NCBI RefSeq assembly: GCF_001458295.1
Contig: NZ_CYUD01000004.1
Span: 124,001 to 188,000 of the forward strand
Reading direction: 5' to 3'
Length of the DNA stretch: 64,000 nt
From: Ruegeria denitrificans
GTDB lineage: Bacteria > Pseudomonadota > Alphaproteobacteria > Rhodobacterales > Rhodobacteraceae
Position 1 is the first letter of the stretch. Each line of letters opens with the position of its first letter. Positions 1 to 9,178 of this stretch are shown one piece after another. Both the position numbers and the translations under genes were made by a program. The notes below the pieces were generated by a model. It was not told the DNA's origin. It saw only the letters and a program-made list of their open reading frames with translations, and searched no databases.

Positions 1-93
1 ATCGGCGCGGTCGTGCAGGGCTGAGTGGTAGGCCGTGCTTCCGGTTTTGGGAACAGCCAGAAACGCAAGGCGTTCCTTATAGAAAACAAGCAT
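1..93 (-). CDS. Sulfotransferase-like protein, N-terminal fragment
   Basis: An ATG at 93 (minus) opens a frame that runs off the left edge. The 31 visible residues include FLAVPKTGSTA, which resembles the PAPS-binding P-loop (PKTGST) at the start of sulfotransferase-family proteins. Members move a sulfuryl group from PAPS to a carbohydrate or lipid acceptor; the acceptor cannot be told from this fragment. The gene is divergent from recA, with the LexA-type box between them, so it might share SOS control. The family call rests on one motif in a truncated protein. Confidence 0.6.
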   Translation of the reverse strand, partial: MLVFYKERLAFLAVPKTGSTAYHSALHDRAD

Positions 94-186
94 TTATTTG
101 CCCTGTGCCGATCTTTGTTACGAACGCAGATTGGCGTAAACGACTCTTTAACACAATTGCCCAACAGTAAGTATTGTAAGTTTTAG

Positions 187-216
187 TTGAAATGTTCTCT
201 TTTTGGTCCCATAAGG
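187..216 (+). promoter_or_regulatory. Probable recA promoter
   Basis: TTGAAA at 187-192 and ATAAGG at 211-216, 18 bp apart, form a plausible -35/-10 pair. The LexA-type box begins at the end of the -10, the expected place for a repressor of recA. This is inferred from consensus only. Confidence 0.4.
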
Positions 217-230
217 AACAAGAGGCGAAC
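216..230 (+). promoter_or_regulatory. LexA (SOS) box upstream of recA
   Basis: The sequence GAAC-AAGAGGC-GAAC is an exact direct repeat with a 7-bp spacer. It matches the alphaproteobacterial LexA operator (GTTC-N7-GTTC on the other strand). It lies 56 bp before the recA start and next to the predicted -10, so LexA bound here would block recA transcription. Confidence 0.85.
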
Positions 231-285
231 AAAGCAGCGATTGCCGCCCGTTCAAGGGTGTGACAAAAGGGAAGGTGACAGGACA

Positions 286-1353
286 ATGGCGGATCTTCTG
301 ACAATGAGCGACAAGAAAAACGCAGACAAGCAAAAGGCGCTCGACAGCGCGCTGGCCCAGATTGAACGCCAGTTTGGCAAGGGCTCGATCATGAAGCTGG
401 GCGAGGATGCCAAGCAGGACATCGACGCAAGCTCAACCGGTTCTTTGGGTCTGGATATCGCGCTGGGTATCGGTGGTTTGCCGATGGGTCGGATCGTTGA
501 AATTTACGGGCCGGAAAGCTCGGGTAAGACAACGCTGACGCTGCACTGCATTGCCGAACAGCAAAAACGCGGCGGGGTATGTGCATTCGTGGATGCGGAA
601 CATGCGCTGGACCCGCAATACGCGCGCAAGCTGGGTGTTGATCTGGATGAGTTGCTGATCTCGCAGCCAGACACAGGCGAGCAAGCGCTTGAGATCACCG
701 ATACATTGGTACGCTCAGGCGCGGTGAACATGGTCGTTGTCGACTCGGTTGCGGCGCTGACGCCAAAATCCGAGTTGGAAGGCGATATGGGTGATAGCAG
801 TGTCGGCGTTCAGGCGCGTCTGATGAGCCAGGCAATGCGCAAACTGACCGGTTCTATCAGCCGTTCGAACTGCATGGTGATCTTCATCAACCAGATTCGG
901 ATGAAGATCGGCGTTATGTTCGGCAGCCCCGAAACCACGACCGGTGGCAATGCACTGAAATTTTACAGCTCGGTCCGTCTGGATATTCGCCGCATCGGTG
1001 CGATCAAGGACCGTGATGAGGTTGTTGGCAACCAAACCCGCGTCAAAGTCGTCAAAAACAAGGTGGCGCCGCCGTTCAAGCAAGTGGAATTCGACATCAT
1101 GTATGGCGAAGGCATCAGCAAAATGGGCGAACTGCTGGATCTGGGCGTCAAGGCCGGCGTGGTCGAAAAGTCCGGTTCGTGGTTCAGTTATGGCGACGAA
1201 CGGATCGGGCAGGGGCGTGAGAACGCCAAGCAATACCTGCGCGACAACAGCCGTGCCGCGCTTGAGATCGAAGACAAGATTCGCGCGGCGCATGGTCTGG
1301 ACTTCGACATGCCAGCCGGCGCCACCGAGGATGATGACATCCTCGAGGCTTAA
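286..1353 (+). CDS. recA: RecA recombinase
   Basis: RecA, 355 residues, forms ATP-dependent filaments on single-stranded DNA, drives strand exchange and triggers LexA self-cleavage in the SOS response. The Walker A motif GPESSGKT lies at about residues 75-82, and the MAW motif, L1/L2 regions and an acidic C-terminus (EDDDILEA) are all recognisable. The frame is open back to 187, but the ATG at 286 is preferred: it follows GGAAGG and gives the family's usual length and N-terminus. ATG 304 is a possible alternative. A LexA box precedes the gene, and alaS follows after about 180 bp. Confidence 0.97.
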   Translation: MADLLTMSDKKNADKQKALDSALAQIERQFGKGSIMKLGEDAKQDIDASSTGSLGLDIALGIGGLPMGRIVEIYGPESSGKTTLTLHCIAEQQKRGGVCAFVDAEHALDPQYARKLGVDLDELLISQPDTGEQALEITDTLVRSGAVNMVVVDSVAALTPKSELEGDMGDSSVGVQARLMSQAMRKLTGSISRSNCMVIFINQIRMKIGVMFGSPETTTGGNALKFYSSVRLDIRRIGAIKDRDEVVGNQTRVKVVKNKVAPPFKQVEFDIMYGEGISKMGELLDLGVKAGVVEKSGSWFSYGDERIGQGRENAKQYLRDNSRAALEIEDKIRAAHGLDFDMPAGATEDDDILEA

Positions 1354-1416
1354 ACGGTCGCTGACTGGAACAGCAGAACACCCGGCACCCTAAAGGTGCT
1401 GATGATATCAAAAACA

Positions 1417-1437
1417 GGGCGGTCCATCGGGGCCGCC
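1417..1437 (+). terminator. Weak hairpin after recA
   Basis: GGGCGG and GGCCGCC flank a short loop and can form a stem of about 5 bp. No T-run follows, so this may be an attenuator or a poor terminator between recA and alaS. Confidence 0.3.
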
Positions 1438-1531
1438 TTGGTTCGTTCTGCGGGTCCAATGCTGTGGACTATCCGCAGGGACAGGGATAAACCCGTTTTA
1501 AGACAATATGATTGCGCGCCGAGAGAGCCTT

Positions 1532-4204
1532 ATGCCTACGTTAAACGATATCCGATCGACCTTTCTGAACTACTTTGACAAACAGGGGCACGAAGTTGTG
1601 GCGTCCAGCCCTCTGGTCCCGCGCAACGACCCGACCCTGATGTTCGTGAACTCGGGGATGGTGCAGTTCAAGAACCTGTTTACCGGCGTCGAAACCCGCG
1701 ACTATCAGCGTGCGACGACCGCGCAGAAATGTGTGCGCGCAGGCGGTAAACACAACGATCTGGACAATGTTGGCTATACCGCGCGGCATCATACTTTCTT
1801 TGAAATGCTGGGCAATTTCTCGTTCGGTGATTATTTCAAACCCGAGGCGATCCCGTTTGCCTGGGAACTGATCACCAAGGAGTTCGGCGTCGACAAAAAC
1901 CGACTGCTGACCACAGTTTATCACACGGATGATGAGGCATTTGAGATTTGGAAAAAGGTTGGCGTGCCCGAAGATCGGATCATCCGCATCGCCACCAATG
2001 ATAACTTCTGGCAAATGGGCCCGACCGGTCCGTGCGGCCCGTGTACCGAAATTTTCTATGACCACGGCGATCACATTTGGGGCGGCCCTCCGGGTTCGGC
2101 CGAGGAAGATGGCGACCGGTTCATCGAAATCTGGAACATCGTTTTCATGCAGAACGAGCAGTTTGAAGATGGCTCGATGGTTGAGCTCGACATGCAGTCG
2201 ATCGACACGGGCATGGGTCTGGAGCGGATTGGGGCGCTGCTTCAAGGAAGTCATGACAACTACGACACGGACCTGTTCAAGACTTTGATCGAGGCATCGG
2301 CGGATGCCACGGGCGTTGATCCCTACGGTGATCAGAACGTACACCACCGGGTAATCGCGGATCACCTGCGCTCGACCTCGTTCCTGATTGCGGATGGCGT
2401 GATGCCGTCGAATGACGGGCGTGGATACGTTCTGCGGCGGATCATGCGCCGCGCGATGCGTCACGCGCATCTGCTGGGCGCGAAAGACCCGGTCATGCAC
2501 CGTCTTGTACCGTCACTGGTGCAACTGATGGGCGCGCAATATACTGAGCTGGGTCAGGCGCAGGCGTTGATTGAAGAGACGCTTCTTTTGGAAGAAACCC
2601 GTTTTAAGCAAACGCTGGATCGCGGCCTGAAGCTGCTGGATGATGAGGTCTCTGGCCTATCCGAAGGCGCGGCATTGCCCGGTGATGCGGCGTTTAAGCT
2701 TTATGACACTTACGGATTCCCACTGGACCTGACACAAGACGCGCTGCGTGAGAAGGGCCGGACCGTGGACACTGACGGGTTCGATGAAGCCATGGCCGAG
2801 CAAAAAGCCAAGGCCCGCGCAGCTTGGGCCGGTTCAGGTGAGTCTGCGGATCAGGCCGTTTGGTTTGATGTGTTGGATTCAGCCGGACCTACGGATTTCC
2901 TGGGCTACGATACCGAAAAGGCCGAAGGTCAGGTTGCGGTGCTGATTGTCGACGGTGCTTTGGTGGACAAGATCGAAAAAGGCGGATCGGGATGGGTGGT
3001 CGTGAACCAGACGCCATTCTACGGCGAAGCCGGTGGTCAGATTGGTGACACCGGGGAAATTCGGCGTCTTGAGAACCTGCAGGATGTTGCGCATGTTGAA
3101 GACACGCGCAAATTTGCCGAAGGTAAGGTGTATGCACATCGGGTAACGGTAAGCCAGGGCGCGTTGTCAAAAGGGGATGCGGTTGAGCTTGAGGTTGATC
3201 ATGCCCGCCGTACAGCGATCCGGGCCAACCATTCGGCCACGCACTTGTTGCACGAAGCACTGCGCGAAACACTGGGTGATCACGTGGCGCAACGCGGCTC
3301 GCTGAATGCCTCAGACCGGCTGCGGTTCGATTTCAGCCATTCCAAGGCACTCAGCCCTGAGCAGATTCAAAGGGTCGAACGTGAGGTGAATGAGTTCATC
3401 CGCCAGAACTCAACTGTTGAGACCCGGATCATGACGCCGGACGACGCGCGCGAACTGGGTGCTCAGGCGCTGTTTGGCGAGAAATACGGTGACGAAGTCC
3501 GTGTTGTGTCGATGGGTAAGGCTGAGACAGGCAAGGGCCATGATGGTGATACATGGTCGATCGAGCTGTGCGGTGGCACCCATGTGCGTCAGACCGGGGA
3601 TATCGGCACCTTTGTTGTTTTGGGCGACAGCGCCAGCAGTGCCGGTGTACGCAGGATCGAAGCTCTTACTGGGGATGAGGCATTCCGGCATCTCTCTGCG
3701 CAGGATCAGCGGCTGGGCCAAATTGCCACGGAACTGAAGGCACAGCCTGATGATGTGGTCAGCCGGGTCAAATCTCTGCTGGACGAACGCAAGGCATTGC
3801 AAAATGAAGTCTCTCAACTGCGCCGTGATCTGGCGATGGCCGGTGGTGCAGGGCAAGGTGGCGGCGCTGAAGCCCGCGACGTGAACGGCGTGCCTTTTTT
3901 GGCGCAGGCGCTGAGTGGTGTTTCGGGTAGGGATCTGCCGGCCCTGATCGACGAGCACAAAAGCCGTCTGGGCTCGGGTGCGGTGCTTTTGATTGCAGAT
4001 GCCGGTGGCAAGGCCGCAGTGGCTGCCGGTGTGACATCAGACTTAACCGACAAAGTATCGGCCGTCGATCTGGTCCGGGCGGCAGTTGTTGAACTGGGCG
4101 GCAAAGGCGGCGGCGGACGTCCCGATATGGCGCAGGGCGGTGGCCGCGATGCTTCGAATTCAGAAGCGGCGATCAAAGCCGCAGAACAAGTCTTGGGAGG
4201 ATAA
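1532..4204 (+). CDS. alaS: Alanyl-tRNA synthetase
   Basis: AlaRS (890 residues) charges tRNA-Ala in the cytoplasm. The N-terminal class II catalytic core starts at [15 protein letters not shown] and includes the [10 protein letters not shown] segment. The editing domain carries the zinc/editing signatures NHSATHLLH (HxxxH) and ELCGGTH. The C-terminal DHHA1 domain ends in a Gly-rich tail with the [17 protein letters not shown] signature. The ATG at 1532 is chosen over the upstream ATG 1508 because it follows GAGAG and gives the canonical N-terminus. Its stop is one base before the next start, so the two genes are probably co-transcribed. Confidence 0.97.
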   Translation: MPTLNDIRSTFLNYFDKQGHEVVASSPLVPRNDPTLMFVNSGMVQFKNLFTGVETRDYQRATTAQKCVRAGGKHNDLDNVGYTARHHTFFEMLGNFSFGDYFKPEAIPFAWELITKEFGVDKNRLLTTVYHTDDEAFEIWKKVGVPEDRIIRIATNDNFWQMGPTGPCGPCTEIFYDHGDHIWGGPPGSAEEDGDRFIEIWNIVFMQNEQFEDGSMVELDMQSIDTGMGLERIGALLQGSHDNYDTDLFKTLIEASADATGVDPYGDQNVHHRVIADHLRSTSFLIADGVMPSNDGRGYVLRRIMRRAMRHAHLLGAKDPVMHRLVPSLVQLMGAQYTELGQAQALIEETLLLEETRFKQTLDRGLKLLDDEVSGLSEGAALPGDAAFKLYDTYGFPLDLTQDALREKGRTVDTDGFDEAMAEQKAKARAAWAGSGESADQAVWFDVLDSAGPTDFLGYDTEKAEGQVAVLIVDGALVDKIEKGGSGWVVVNQTPFYGEAGGQIGDTGEIRRLENLQDVAHVEDTRKFAEGKVYAHRVTVSQGALSKGDAVELEVDHARRTAIRANHSATHLLHEALRETLGDHVAQRGSLNASDRLRFDFSHSKALSPEQIQRVEREVNEFIRQNSTVETRIMTPDDARELGAQALFGEKYGDEVRVVSMGKAETGKGHDGDTWSIELCGGTHVRQTGDIGTFVVLGDSASSAGVRRIEALTGDEAFRHLSAQDQRLGQIATELKAQPDDVVSRVKSLLDERKALQNEVSQLRRDLAMAGGAGQGGGAEARDVNGVPFLAQALSGVSGRDLPALIDEHKSRLGSGAVLLIADAGGKAAVAAGVTSDLTDKVSAVDLVRAAVVELGGKGGGGRPDMAQGGGRDASNSEAAIKAAEQVLGG

Positions 4205-4205
4205 G

Positions 4206-4493
4206 ATGCCTGCACTCTGGATTGCTCATGTCACCGTGACGGACGAAGAGGCTTATGGCAAATATGCTGAGTTGGCGGGCCCTGCGATTGCCAAACATGG
4301 GGGCACTTTTATCGCGCGCGCCGCGCGGTATGTTCAGCTGGAAGGGAAAGAGCGGCCGCGAAACGTAGTGGCCCGTTTTCCGTCGGTCGAGACCGCGGTG
4401 GGTTGTTATAATTCGCCCGAATATCAGCGGGCGTTGGATCATGCGCGTGGGGCCAGTGAACGTGAATTGCTGGTCGTTGAGACAACAGAATAG
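4206..4493 (+). CDS. DUF1330 family protein
   Basis: A 95-residue protein resembling the DUF1330 family, a small ferredoxin-like (dimeric alpha/beta barrel) fold of unknown activity. Typical features are the N-terminal ALWIAHVTVTDEEAYGKY, the central HGGTFIARAA, and the closing segment with YNSPEYQRALDHA. The start lies one base after the alaS stop, and a GGGAGG within the last alaS codons serves as ribosome binding site. The pair is therefore probably translationally linked. No catalytic residue can be assigned, and I know of no demonstrated link to tRNA charging. Confidence 0.85.
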   Translation: MPALWIAHVTVTDEEAYGKYAELAGPAIAKHGGTFIARAARYVQLEGKERPRNVVARFPSVETAVGCYNSPEYQRALDHARGASERELLVVETTE

Positions 4494-4555
4494 AATCAGA
4501 TTGCCACAGTTTGGCCAACTTCTGGTTGTGTGAGCGGAAATCGGCCAATAGCAAC

Positions 4556-4595
4556 GTCAGGTAGCTTGATCAACTGCCTGACTTTTTATTTTTTG
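4556..4595 (+). terminator. Rho-independent terminator of alaS-DUF1330
   Basis: GTCAGG-T-AG and CT-G-CCTGAC pair around a 9-nt loop, followed by TTTTTATTTTTT. This should end the recA/alaS-side transcription unit. Confidence 0.8.
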
Positions 4596-4643
4596 AAATG
4601 TAGCGTTATTTTACAAGTGTTTGCCGCAACTTTCGAACGTGGA

Positions 4644-4660
4644 GTTTACGTAGCGTAAAC
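4644..4660. promoter_or_regulatory. Perfect inverted repeat, operator-like
   Basis: GTTTACG-TAG-CGTAAAC is a perfect 7+7 bp palindrome with a 3-bp spacer, about 190 bp before the cysteine peptidase start. It lies in the 356-bp gap 4494-4849, which otherwise holds only the alaS-side terminator and AT-rich DNA. The symmetry suggests binding of a dimeric regulator. I cannot name the factor. Confidence 0.45.
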
Positions 4661-4849
4661 CATAGATTGTGGCCAAGCCCTCTCAATTATTGCCTGAAAT
4701 GGTCAAATTGCGGAACGAATTTCCGCCTCTTTTTGCTTGCAACTTCACCTCTGATTGCACAAACAGCCGCATCACCGATAGTTAAGCTTAACGATCTAAG
4801 GTCCTGTTTGTCCGCAATTTTGAGGATGAATTTAGGTCGAGGAGTCGGC

Positions 4850-5473
4850 ATGAAGCTGTTGAGCATTGAACTAGGAGCCATATCTGCACGGTTGACTTCA
4901 ACAATGGGTCGACTGGTTGTCTTTTCCGTTTTGTCTGTCGGACCAATGATCGGAGGCTCTGCCCTAGAGGCTTCGGAAGGGCGATTTATCAAGGTTGTTG
5001 CCGTTTCACCGCCACCATCAGGTGCGCGGCAATTGTGCCGCCAATACGATTGGGCTTGTTCCACCAAAGTGTCTGTTTCCCTGTCAAACAAGAAAGAGAT
5101 GCAGATCATTCAGCGCGTCAATCGACAGGTAAATACGACAACACGCGCGGTGACGGATCAATCGCAGTACAGGACTGCGGAAAGATGGGCATTGCCCACC
5201 TCTCGTGGGGGGGATTGTGAAGACTTCGCTCTGCTCAAGAAGAGAGATTTAATTAGGGCTGGAATCGATCCAAGCAAATTGCTTATTGCGACGGTTTTGG
5301 ATGCACGGCGTAATTCGCATGCAGTACTGGTCTACCGTTCTGCGGCTGGAGATCTGGTTTTGGATAACCTGACCAATCAGATCAAGCCTTGGTCAGACAC
5401 ACATTATTTGTTCTTGCGAATGCAGAACCCAAGGAAACCCAGCAGTTGGGTTGGCGTGTACGCCCGAAGCTGA
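4850..5473 (+). CDS. Transglutaminase-like cysteine peptidase (BTLCP/LapG-like)
   Basis: A 207-residue bacterial transglutaminase-like cysteine proteinase. The triad is visible: Cys123 in GGDCEDFALLKK, His157 in NSHAVLV and Asp172 in LVLDNL. The best-known relative, LapG, is a periplasmic protease that cuts large surface adhesins near their N-terminus to release biofilm cells. A hydrophobic N-terminal stretch (about residues 20-40) fits export. The ATG at 4850 follows GAGGAG; the longer upstream reading has no good ribosome site. No LapD-like or LapA-like gene is visible nearby. The neighbouring convergent gene encodes a Gly/Asn-rich secreted protein, but a substrate relation is only conjecture. 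Confidence 0.85.
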   Translation: MKLLSIELGAISARLTSTMGRLVVFSVLSVGPMIGGSALEASEGRFIKVVAVSPPPSGARQLCRQYDWACSTKVSVSLSNKKEMQIIQRVNRQVNTTTRAVTDQSQYRTAERWALPTSRGGDCEDFALLKKRDLIRAGIDPSKLLIATVLDARRNSHAVLVYRSAAGDLVLDNLTNQIKPWSDTHYLFLRMQNPRKPSSWVGVYARS

Positions 5474-5521
5474 CGTTGGATAACACCATTCGACACTCTG
5501 AGGCTGAGTAAGACGTTGAAG

Positions 5522-5549
5522 AAAGGGCGACACGGTGGTCGCCCTTTTT
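5522..5549 (+). terminator. Terminator after the cysteine peptidase gene
   Basis: AAAGGGCGA and TCGCCCTTT form a 9-bp stem with an 8-nt loop, followed by more T residues. It works as a rho-independent terminator on the plus strand and may also serve the convergent gene. Confidence 0.85.
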
Positions 5550-5610
5550 ACGTTCTTAGAACCAATTGGTTGCTAGTGGCTTTCAGCTTAACGCACTGAC
5601 CTACTACGCA

Positions 5611-6984
5611 TTATTTAAAGGTGCCGCCGCTGCCAGGTCCACCGGCATTGCCGCCGGAGCCGCCGCCGTTGCTGCCACCGTTACCGGAACCGCCACCGCC
5701 GTTGCCACTACCGCCGCCTTGACCATTGTTGCCACCGCCGTTGCCGGTGCCGGGGCCCGAGCCACCGTTATTACCGCCACCGTTTCCGGAGTTTCCGGCG
5801 TTCCCGTTACCGTTGCCGGGACCACCGTTATTGTTTCCTCCGTTACCGCTGCCGCCGCTGGTACCGCCGCCATTGTTGCCGCCGTTCCCGGAACCGCCAC
5901 CGCCGTTGCCACTACCGCCGCCATTGTTGCCACCGTTACCATAGCCGCCCCCGGAGCCGCCGCCGTTGCTGCCACCATTACCGGAACCGCCGCCGCCGTT
6001 GCCGCTACCGCCGCCTTGACCATTGTTTCCACCGCCGTTGCCGGTGCCAGGGCCCGAACCGCCGTTGTTGCCGCCACCGTTACCGGAGTTTCCACCGTTT
6101 CCATTGCCATTGCCGGGGCCGCCGTTACCGCCGCCGCCGCCATTGCCGCCGCCGCCGCCGCCATTGCCGCCGCCGCCGCCATTGCCGCCGCCACCGCCGC
6201 CGCCGTTACCGCCGCCACCGCCGCCGTTACCGCCGCCGTTACCGCCGCCGCCGCCGCCATTGCCGCCGCCACCGCCGCCATTGCCGCCGCCGCCATTGCC
6301 GCCGCCGCCGCCATTGCCGCCGCCGCCGCCGCCATTGCCGCCGCCACCGCCGCCATTGCCGCCGCCGCCGCCGCCATTACCGCCGCCGCCGCCGCCGCCG
6401 CCGCCGCCATTACCGCCGCCGCCGCCATTGCCGCCGCCACCGCCGCCGCCGCCATTGCCGCCGCCACCGCCGCCGTTACCGCCGCCACCGCCGCCGTTAC
6501 CGCCGCCGCCATTACCGCCGCCGCCATTACCGCCGCCATTGCCGCCGCCGCCATTGCCGCCGCCACCGCCATTGCCGCCGCCGCCATTGCCGCCGCCACC
6601 GCCATTGCCGCCGTCGCCACCGCCATTGCCGCCGTCGCCACCGCCGTTATCGCCAGAACTGCTTGCGTCGTTCGACCCAAACTCGTCGCCTTGACCTGAG
6701 CGTGATGACGCTGTTGTTGACGCAGTAGGTACGTCAGTCAGTACCGCCGCGAAAGCTGGGCAGCTATCAAGCGTGCGGGCTAGAATGTCCTCGAAATCCG
6801 CTCGACGCTGTATGTAACGCAACATACGGGTATCTACGACCGTGCAATCGCAAAGTGTTTCGGTCGATACGGATTGTCGGGCTGTTTTGATGTTGCATTT
6901 TTCCGCCTGGGCTGTGCCGGCGGTGATTAAAGGTAATGTTGCTGAGACAAATACAAAAGATAATAAATGAGATTTCACGCGCAT
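5611..6984 (-). CDS. Secreted Gly/Asn-rich repeat protein
   Basis: A 457-residue protein with a clear signal peptide (about residues 1-27, ending TAGTAQA) and a short Cys-containing head (about residues 28-110). A very long low-complexity tail of GGGGGN-type units follows, changing near the C-terminus to GNG/GSG-rich sequence. The minus strand is coding: AAAGGAG stands 7 nt before the ATG at 6984 and the signal peptide reads only in this frame. The opposite-strand frames (poly-Pro/Leu and poly-Ala) are by-products of the GGC repeat. Such tails are flexible and found in some surface or matrix proteins; the function here is unknown. Two near-identical 57-codon blocks sit in the C-terminal third. 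The head has four Cys residues that could form disulfides. Confidence 0.75.
   Translation of the reverse strand: MRVKSHLLSFVFVSATLPLITAGTAQAEKCNIKTARQSVSTETLCDCTVVDTRMLRYIQRRADFEDILARTLDSCPAFAAVLTDVPTASTTASSRSGQGDEFGSNDASSSGDNGGGDGGNGGGDGGNGGGGGNGGGGNGGGGGNGGGGNGGGNGGGGNGGGGNGGGGGGNGGGGGGNGGGGGGGGNGGGGGNGGGGGGGGGGNGGGGGGNGGGGGGNGGGGGGNGGGGGNGGGGNGGGGGGNGGGGGGNGGGNGGGGGGNGGGGGGGNGGGGGNGGGGGGNGGGGGNGGPGNGNGNGGNSGNGGGNNGGSGPGTGNGGGNNGQGGGSGNGGGGSGNGGSNGGGSGGGYGNGGNNGGGSGNGGGGSGNGGNNGGGTSGGSGNGGNNNGGPGNGNGNAGNSGNGGGNNGGSGPGTGNGGGNNGQGGGSGNGGGGSGNGGSNGGGSGGNAGGPGSGGTFK
5656..5826 (-). repeat. Duplicated 171-bp block, copy 1
   Basis: This block encodes a 57-residue segment starting around GGPGNGNGNAGN and is repeated 297 bp away (5953-6123). 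The two copies differ by about one residue and a handful of mostly synonymous bases, indicating an in-frame tandem duplication within the Gly-rich tail. Confidence 0.8.
5953..6123 (-). repeat. Duplicated 171-bp block, copy 2
   Basis: Second copy of the 57-codon block, offset by 297 bp (99 codons), so the frame is kept. It encodes the same sequence with G where copy 1 has A near the start (GNGNGGN versus GNGNAGN). Confidence 0.8.
6124..6654 (-). repeat. GGC/AAT trinucleotide repeat tract
   Basis: About 530 bp built almost entirely of GGC (and GGT) codons punctuated by AAT/AAC, encoding (G)3-10-N units. Slippage here would change length in multiples of three and leave the frame intact. The tract is prone to length change and to assembly error. 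Confidence 0.85.
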
Positions 6985-7168
6985 GGCGTTGCTCCTTTAG
7001 AACTCGTTACTAACACTGGCGCACTACAATTTGTGCTTCCCATGCGGCCTCAATAATAGTGCCATATTTCAACCATAATTACACCCATTTTGGATCACAC
7101 TTTCAAGAGGTGTTTAATTTGAATTAACGTTCGAAAAATTTTTCAAGGTCAGAAAATTTAGCGAAAAC
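6985..7168. other. AT-rich upstream region of the Gly-rich gene
   Basis: No gene is seen between 6985 and the typA terminator. The stretch is AT-rich and should hold the promoter of the minus-strand Gly-rich gene. A TTAA-N6-TTAA pair at about 7114-7127 resembles a CtrA site but its spacer is one base short. Confidence 0.4.
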
Positions 7169-7198
7169 AATACAAAAGCCCGCCGAAGCGGCGGGCTC
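7169..7198 (-). terminator. Terminator of typA
   Basis: On the minus strand AGCCCGCCG-CTT-CGGCGGGCT forms a 9-bp GC-rich stem followed by TTTTG. It lies about 90 bp after the typA stop. Confidence 0.85.
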
Positions 7199-7284
7199 TT
7201 CACATTTTCTTAATCTACAAGTGTGTGCAAATTTGCCAAAAGTGTGGCATTGTTGCCATTGCAGCAACTATTACTTGGGGTTGT

Positions 7285-9102
7285 TTATGCAGATTTGGCC
7301 ATACGCTTGCGTTCGTGCGGGTCCAGGAACCGTTTGCGCAGGCGTACAGCGTTCGGAGTCACCTCGACCAACTCGTCATCATCAATGTAGGCAATCGCCT
7401 CTTCCAGCGAGAACTGAACGTGGGGTGTCAGCCGGACGGCATCGTCAGATCCGCTTGCGCGCACATTGGTTAGTTTCTTACCCTTGAGCGGGTTCACTTC
7501 CAGATCGTTGTCACGTGAATGCTCGCCGATCACCATACCCTGATAAACGTCGGTTTGAGGCGCAACGAACATGCGGCCACGCTCTTCCAAGTTCCACAGG
7601 GCATAGGCGACGGCCTGACCTTTCTCCATCGAAATCAGAACACCTGCGCGGCGACCTGGGATCGGCCCTTTATGCGCGGCCCAGCCGTGGAACACCCGGT
7701 TCAGAACGCCGGTACCGCGTGTATCGGTCAGGAATTCGCCATGATATCCGATCAGCCCGCGCGAAGGGACATGCGCGATGATCCGGGTTTTGCCTGCACC
7801 AGCAGGGCGCATTTCGGCCAGTTCGCCTTTGCGTGCGCCAGTGATCTTTTCGATCACCGAGCCCGAGTATTCGTCATCCACGTCGATGGTGACTTCTTCG
7901 ATGGGCTCAAGACGCTGTCCGTCTTCTTCACGGAACAGAACTTGCGGACGCGAAATGCTGAGTTCGAATCCTTCACGACGCATGTTCTCAATCAGAACGC
8001 CCATCTGCAATTCGCCACGACCAGCAACCTCGAAAGCTTCACCACCCGGGGTGTCAGTGATGCGGATGGCGACGTTGGATTCGGCCTCTTTCATCAGGCG
8101 GTCACGAATGACGCGGGACTGTACTTTTTTGCCGTCGCGACCTGCCAGCGGTGAGTCGTTGATGCCAAAGGTCACGGTGATAGTGGGCGGATCAATGGGC
8201 TGTGCCGGCAGGGCCTCTTCAACTTGCGGTGACACCAGCGAGTCCGCCACGGTGGCCTTGCTCATACCGGCAATGGTGACGATGTCTCCGGCTTCGGCCA
8301 CGTCGATGGGCTGTTGCGCCAGGCCCCGGAAGGCCAGGATTTTCGAAGCCCGGAAGTTTTCGATCAGGGTGCCGTCGCGGGACAGCGCTTTGAGGCTATC
8401 GCCCGCCTTGAGCGTGCCGCTTTCCACGCGACCGGTCAGGATGCGGCCGATGAATGGGTCGCTGCCCAGCGTGGTGGCCAGCATGGTGAACGGTTCGTCT
8501 TTACGCTCGGCTTGTTGCGGGGCAGGGACGTGTTCGACGACCAGATCGAACAAGGCTGTCAGGTCCTTGCGCGGACCGTCGAGTTCCATATCCGCCCAAC
8601 CGGAACGGCCCGAGGCGTACATAGCCGGGAAATCCAGCTGATCATCATCAGCGCCAAGGTTGGCGAACAGGTCGAAGCATTCGTCCAGCGCGCGGTCAGG
8701 TTCAGCGTCGGGCTTGTCGACCTTGTTCAGAACGACGATCGGGCGCAGGCCCAGCGCTAGAGCTTTGGAAGTCACGAACTTGGTCTGAGGCATCGGACCC
8801 TCGGCTGCGTCAACCAGCAGCACAACGCCGTCGACCATGCTGAGAATCCGCTCGACCTCGCCACCGAAATCAGCGTGGCCGGGGGTGTCGACGATATTGA
8901 TGCGGGTGCCTTTCCACTCGACCGATGTGGCTTTGGCCAGAATGGTGATACCGCGCTCACGTTCCAGATCATTGCTGTCCATGGCGCGCTCGGCCACAGC
9001 CTGATTTTCCCGGAACGCACCGGATTGTTTGAGCAGCTCATCCACCAGGGTCGTCTTGCCGTGGTCCACGTGAGCGATGATTGCGATATTGCGCAGGTCC
9101 AT
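7285..9102 (-). CDS. typA: Ribosome-associated GTPase TypA/BipA
   Basis: TypA/BipA, 605 residues (normal length), is a translational GTPase of the EF-G type that helps 50S assembly and stress adaptation. The GTPase motifs are visible: G1 HVDHGKTTL at residues 11-19, G3 [12 protein letters not shown] and G4 NKVDKPDA. Domain II/III and the BipA-specific C-terminal domain follow ([19 protein letters not shown] region). The ATG at 9102 gives the usual [16 protein letters not shown] start. The gene stands alone, with its own terminator and an SMR transporter upstream on the same strand. Confidence 0.96.
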   Translation of the reverse strand: MDLRNIAIIAHVDHGKTTLVDELLKQSGAFRENQAVAERAMDSNDLERERGITILAKATSVEWKGTRINIVDTPGHADFGGEVERILSMVDGVVLLVDAAEGPMPQTKFVTSKALALGLRPIVVLNKVDKPDAEPDRALDECFDLFANLGADDDQLDFPAMYASGRSGWADMELDGPRKDLTALFDLVVEHVPAPQQAERKDEPFTMLATTLGSDPFIGRILTGRVESGTLKAGDSLKALSRDGTLIENFRASKILAFRGLAQQPIDVAEAGDIVTIAGMSKATVADSLVSPQVEEALPAQPIDPPTITVTFGINDSPLAGRDGKKVQSRVIRDRLMKEAESNVAIRITDTPGGEAFEVAGRGELQMGVLIENMRREGFELSISRPQVLFREEDGQRLEPIEEVTIDVDDEYSGSVIEKITGARKGELAEMRPAGAGKTRIIAHVPSRGLIGYHGEFLTDTRGTGVLNRVFHGWAAHKGPIPGRRAGVLISMEKGQAVAYALWNLEERGRMFVAPQTDVYQGMVIGEHSRDNDLEVNPLKGKKLTNVRASGSDDAVRLTPHVQFSLEEAIAYIDDDELVEVTPNAVRLRKRFLDPHERKRMAKSA

Positions 9103-9178
9103 GAGAGGTCAGCCTTTGAACGGGAAGTTGCCGCGCGCATAGCGCGGTTTGACCGAATAGACCAGCCCTAACCGGCGA

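Noticed and set aside
3..170. Open plus-strand frame at the left edge
   Set aside because: The minus strand encodes a recognisable sulfotransferase-like start, so the plus frame is likely chance.
1541..2500. Large minus-strand frame inside alaS
   Set aside because: Covers the alaS catalytic core on the opposite strand; no ribosome site or recognisable product.
6124..6654. CRISPR-like repeat array
   Set aside because: The repeats are short trinucleotide-based coding units without spacers of constant length; no cas genes.
6023..6694. Poly-Pro/Leu plus-strand frame
   Set aside because: Another frame of the same repeat tract, without start signal; by-product of trinucleotide repeats.
5566..6699. 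Long plus-strand frame rich in Ala/Ile/Val opposite the Gly-rich gene
   Set aside because: It is the complement of GGC/AAT repeats (GCC/ATT codons). The minus strand has a ribosome site and a signal peptide; this frame has neither.
7113..7127. Possible CtrA site near 7114
   Set aside because: TTAA-TTTGAA-TTAA has a 6-bp spacer; the consensus needs 7.
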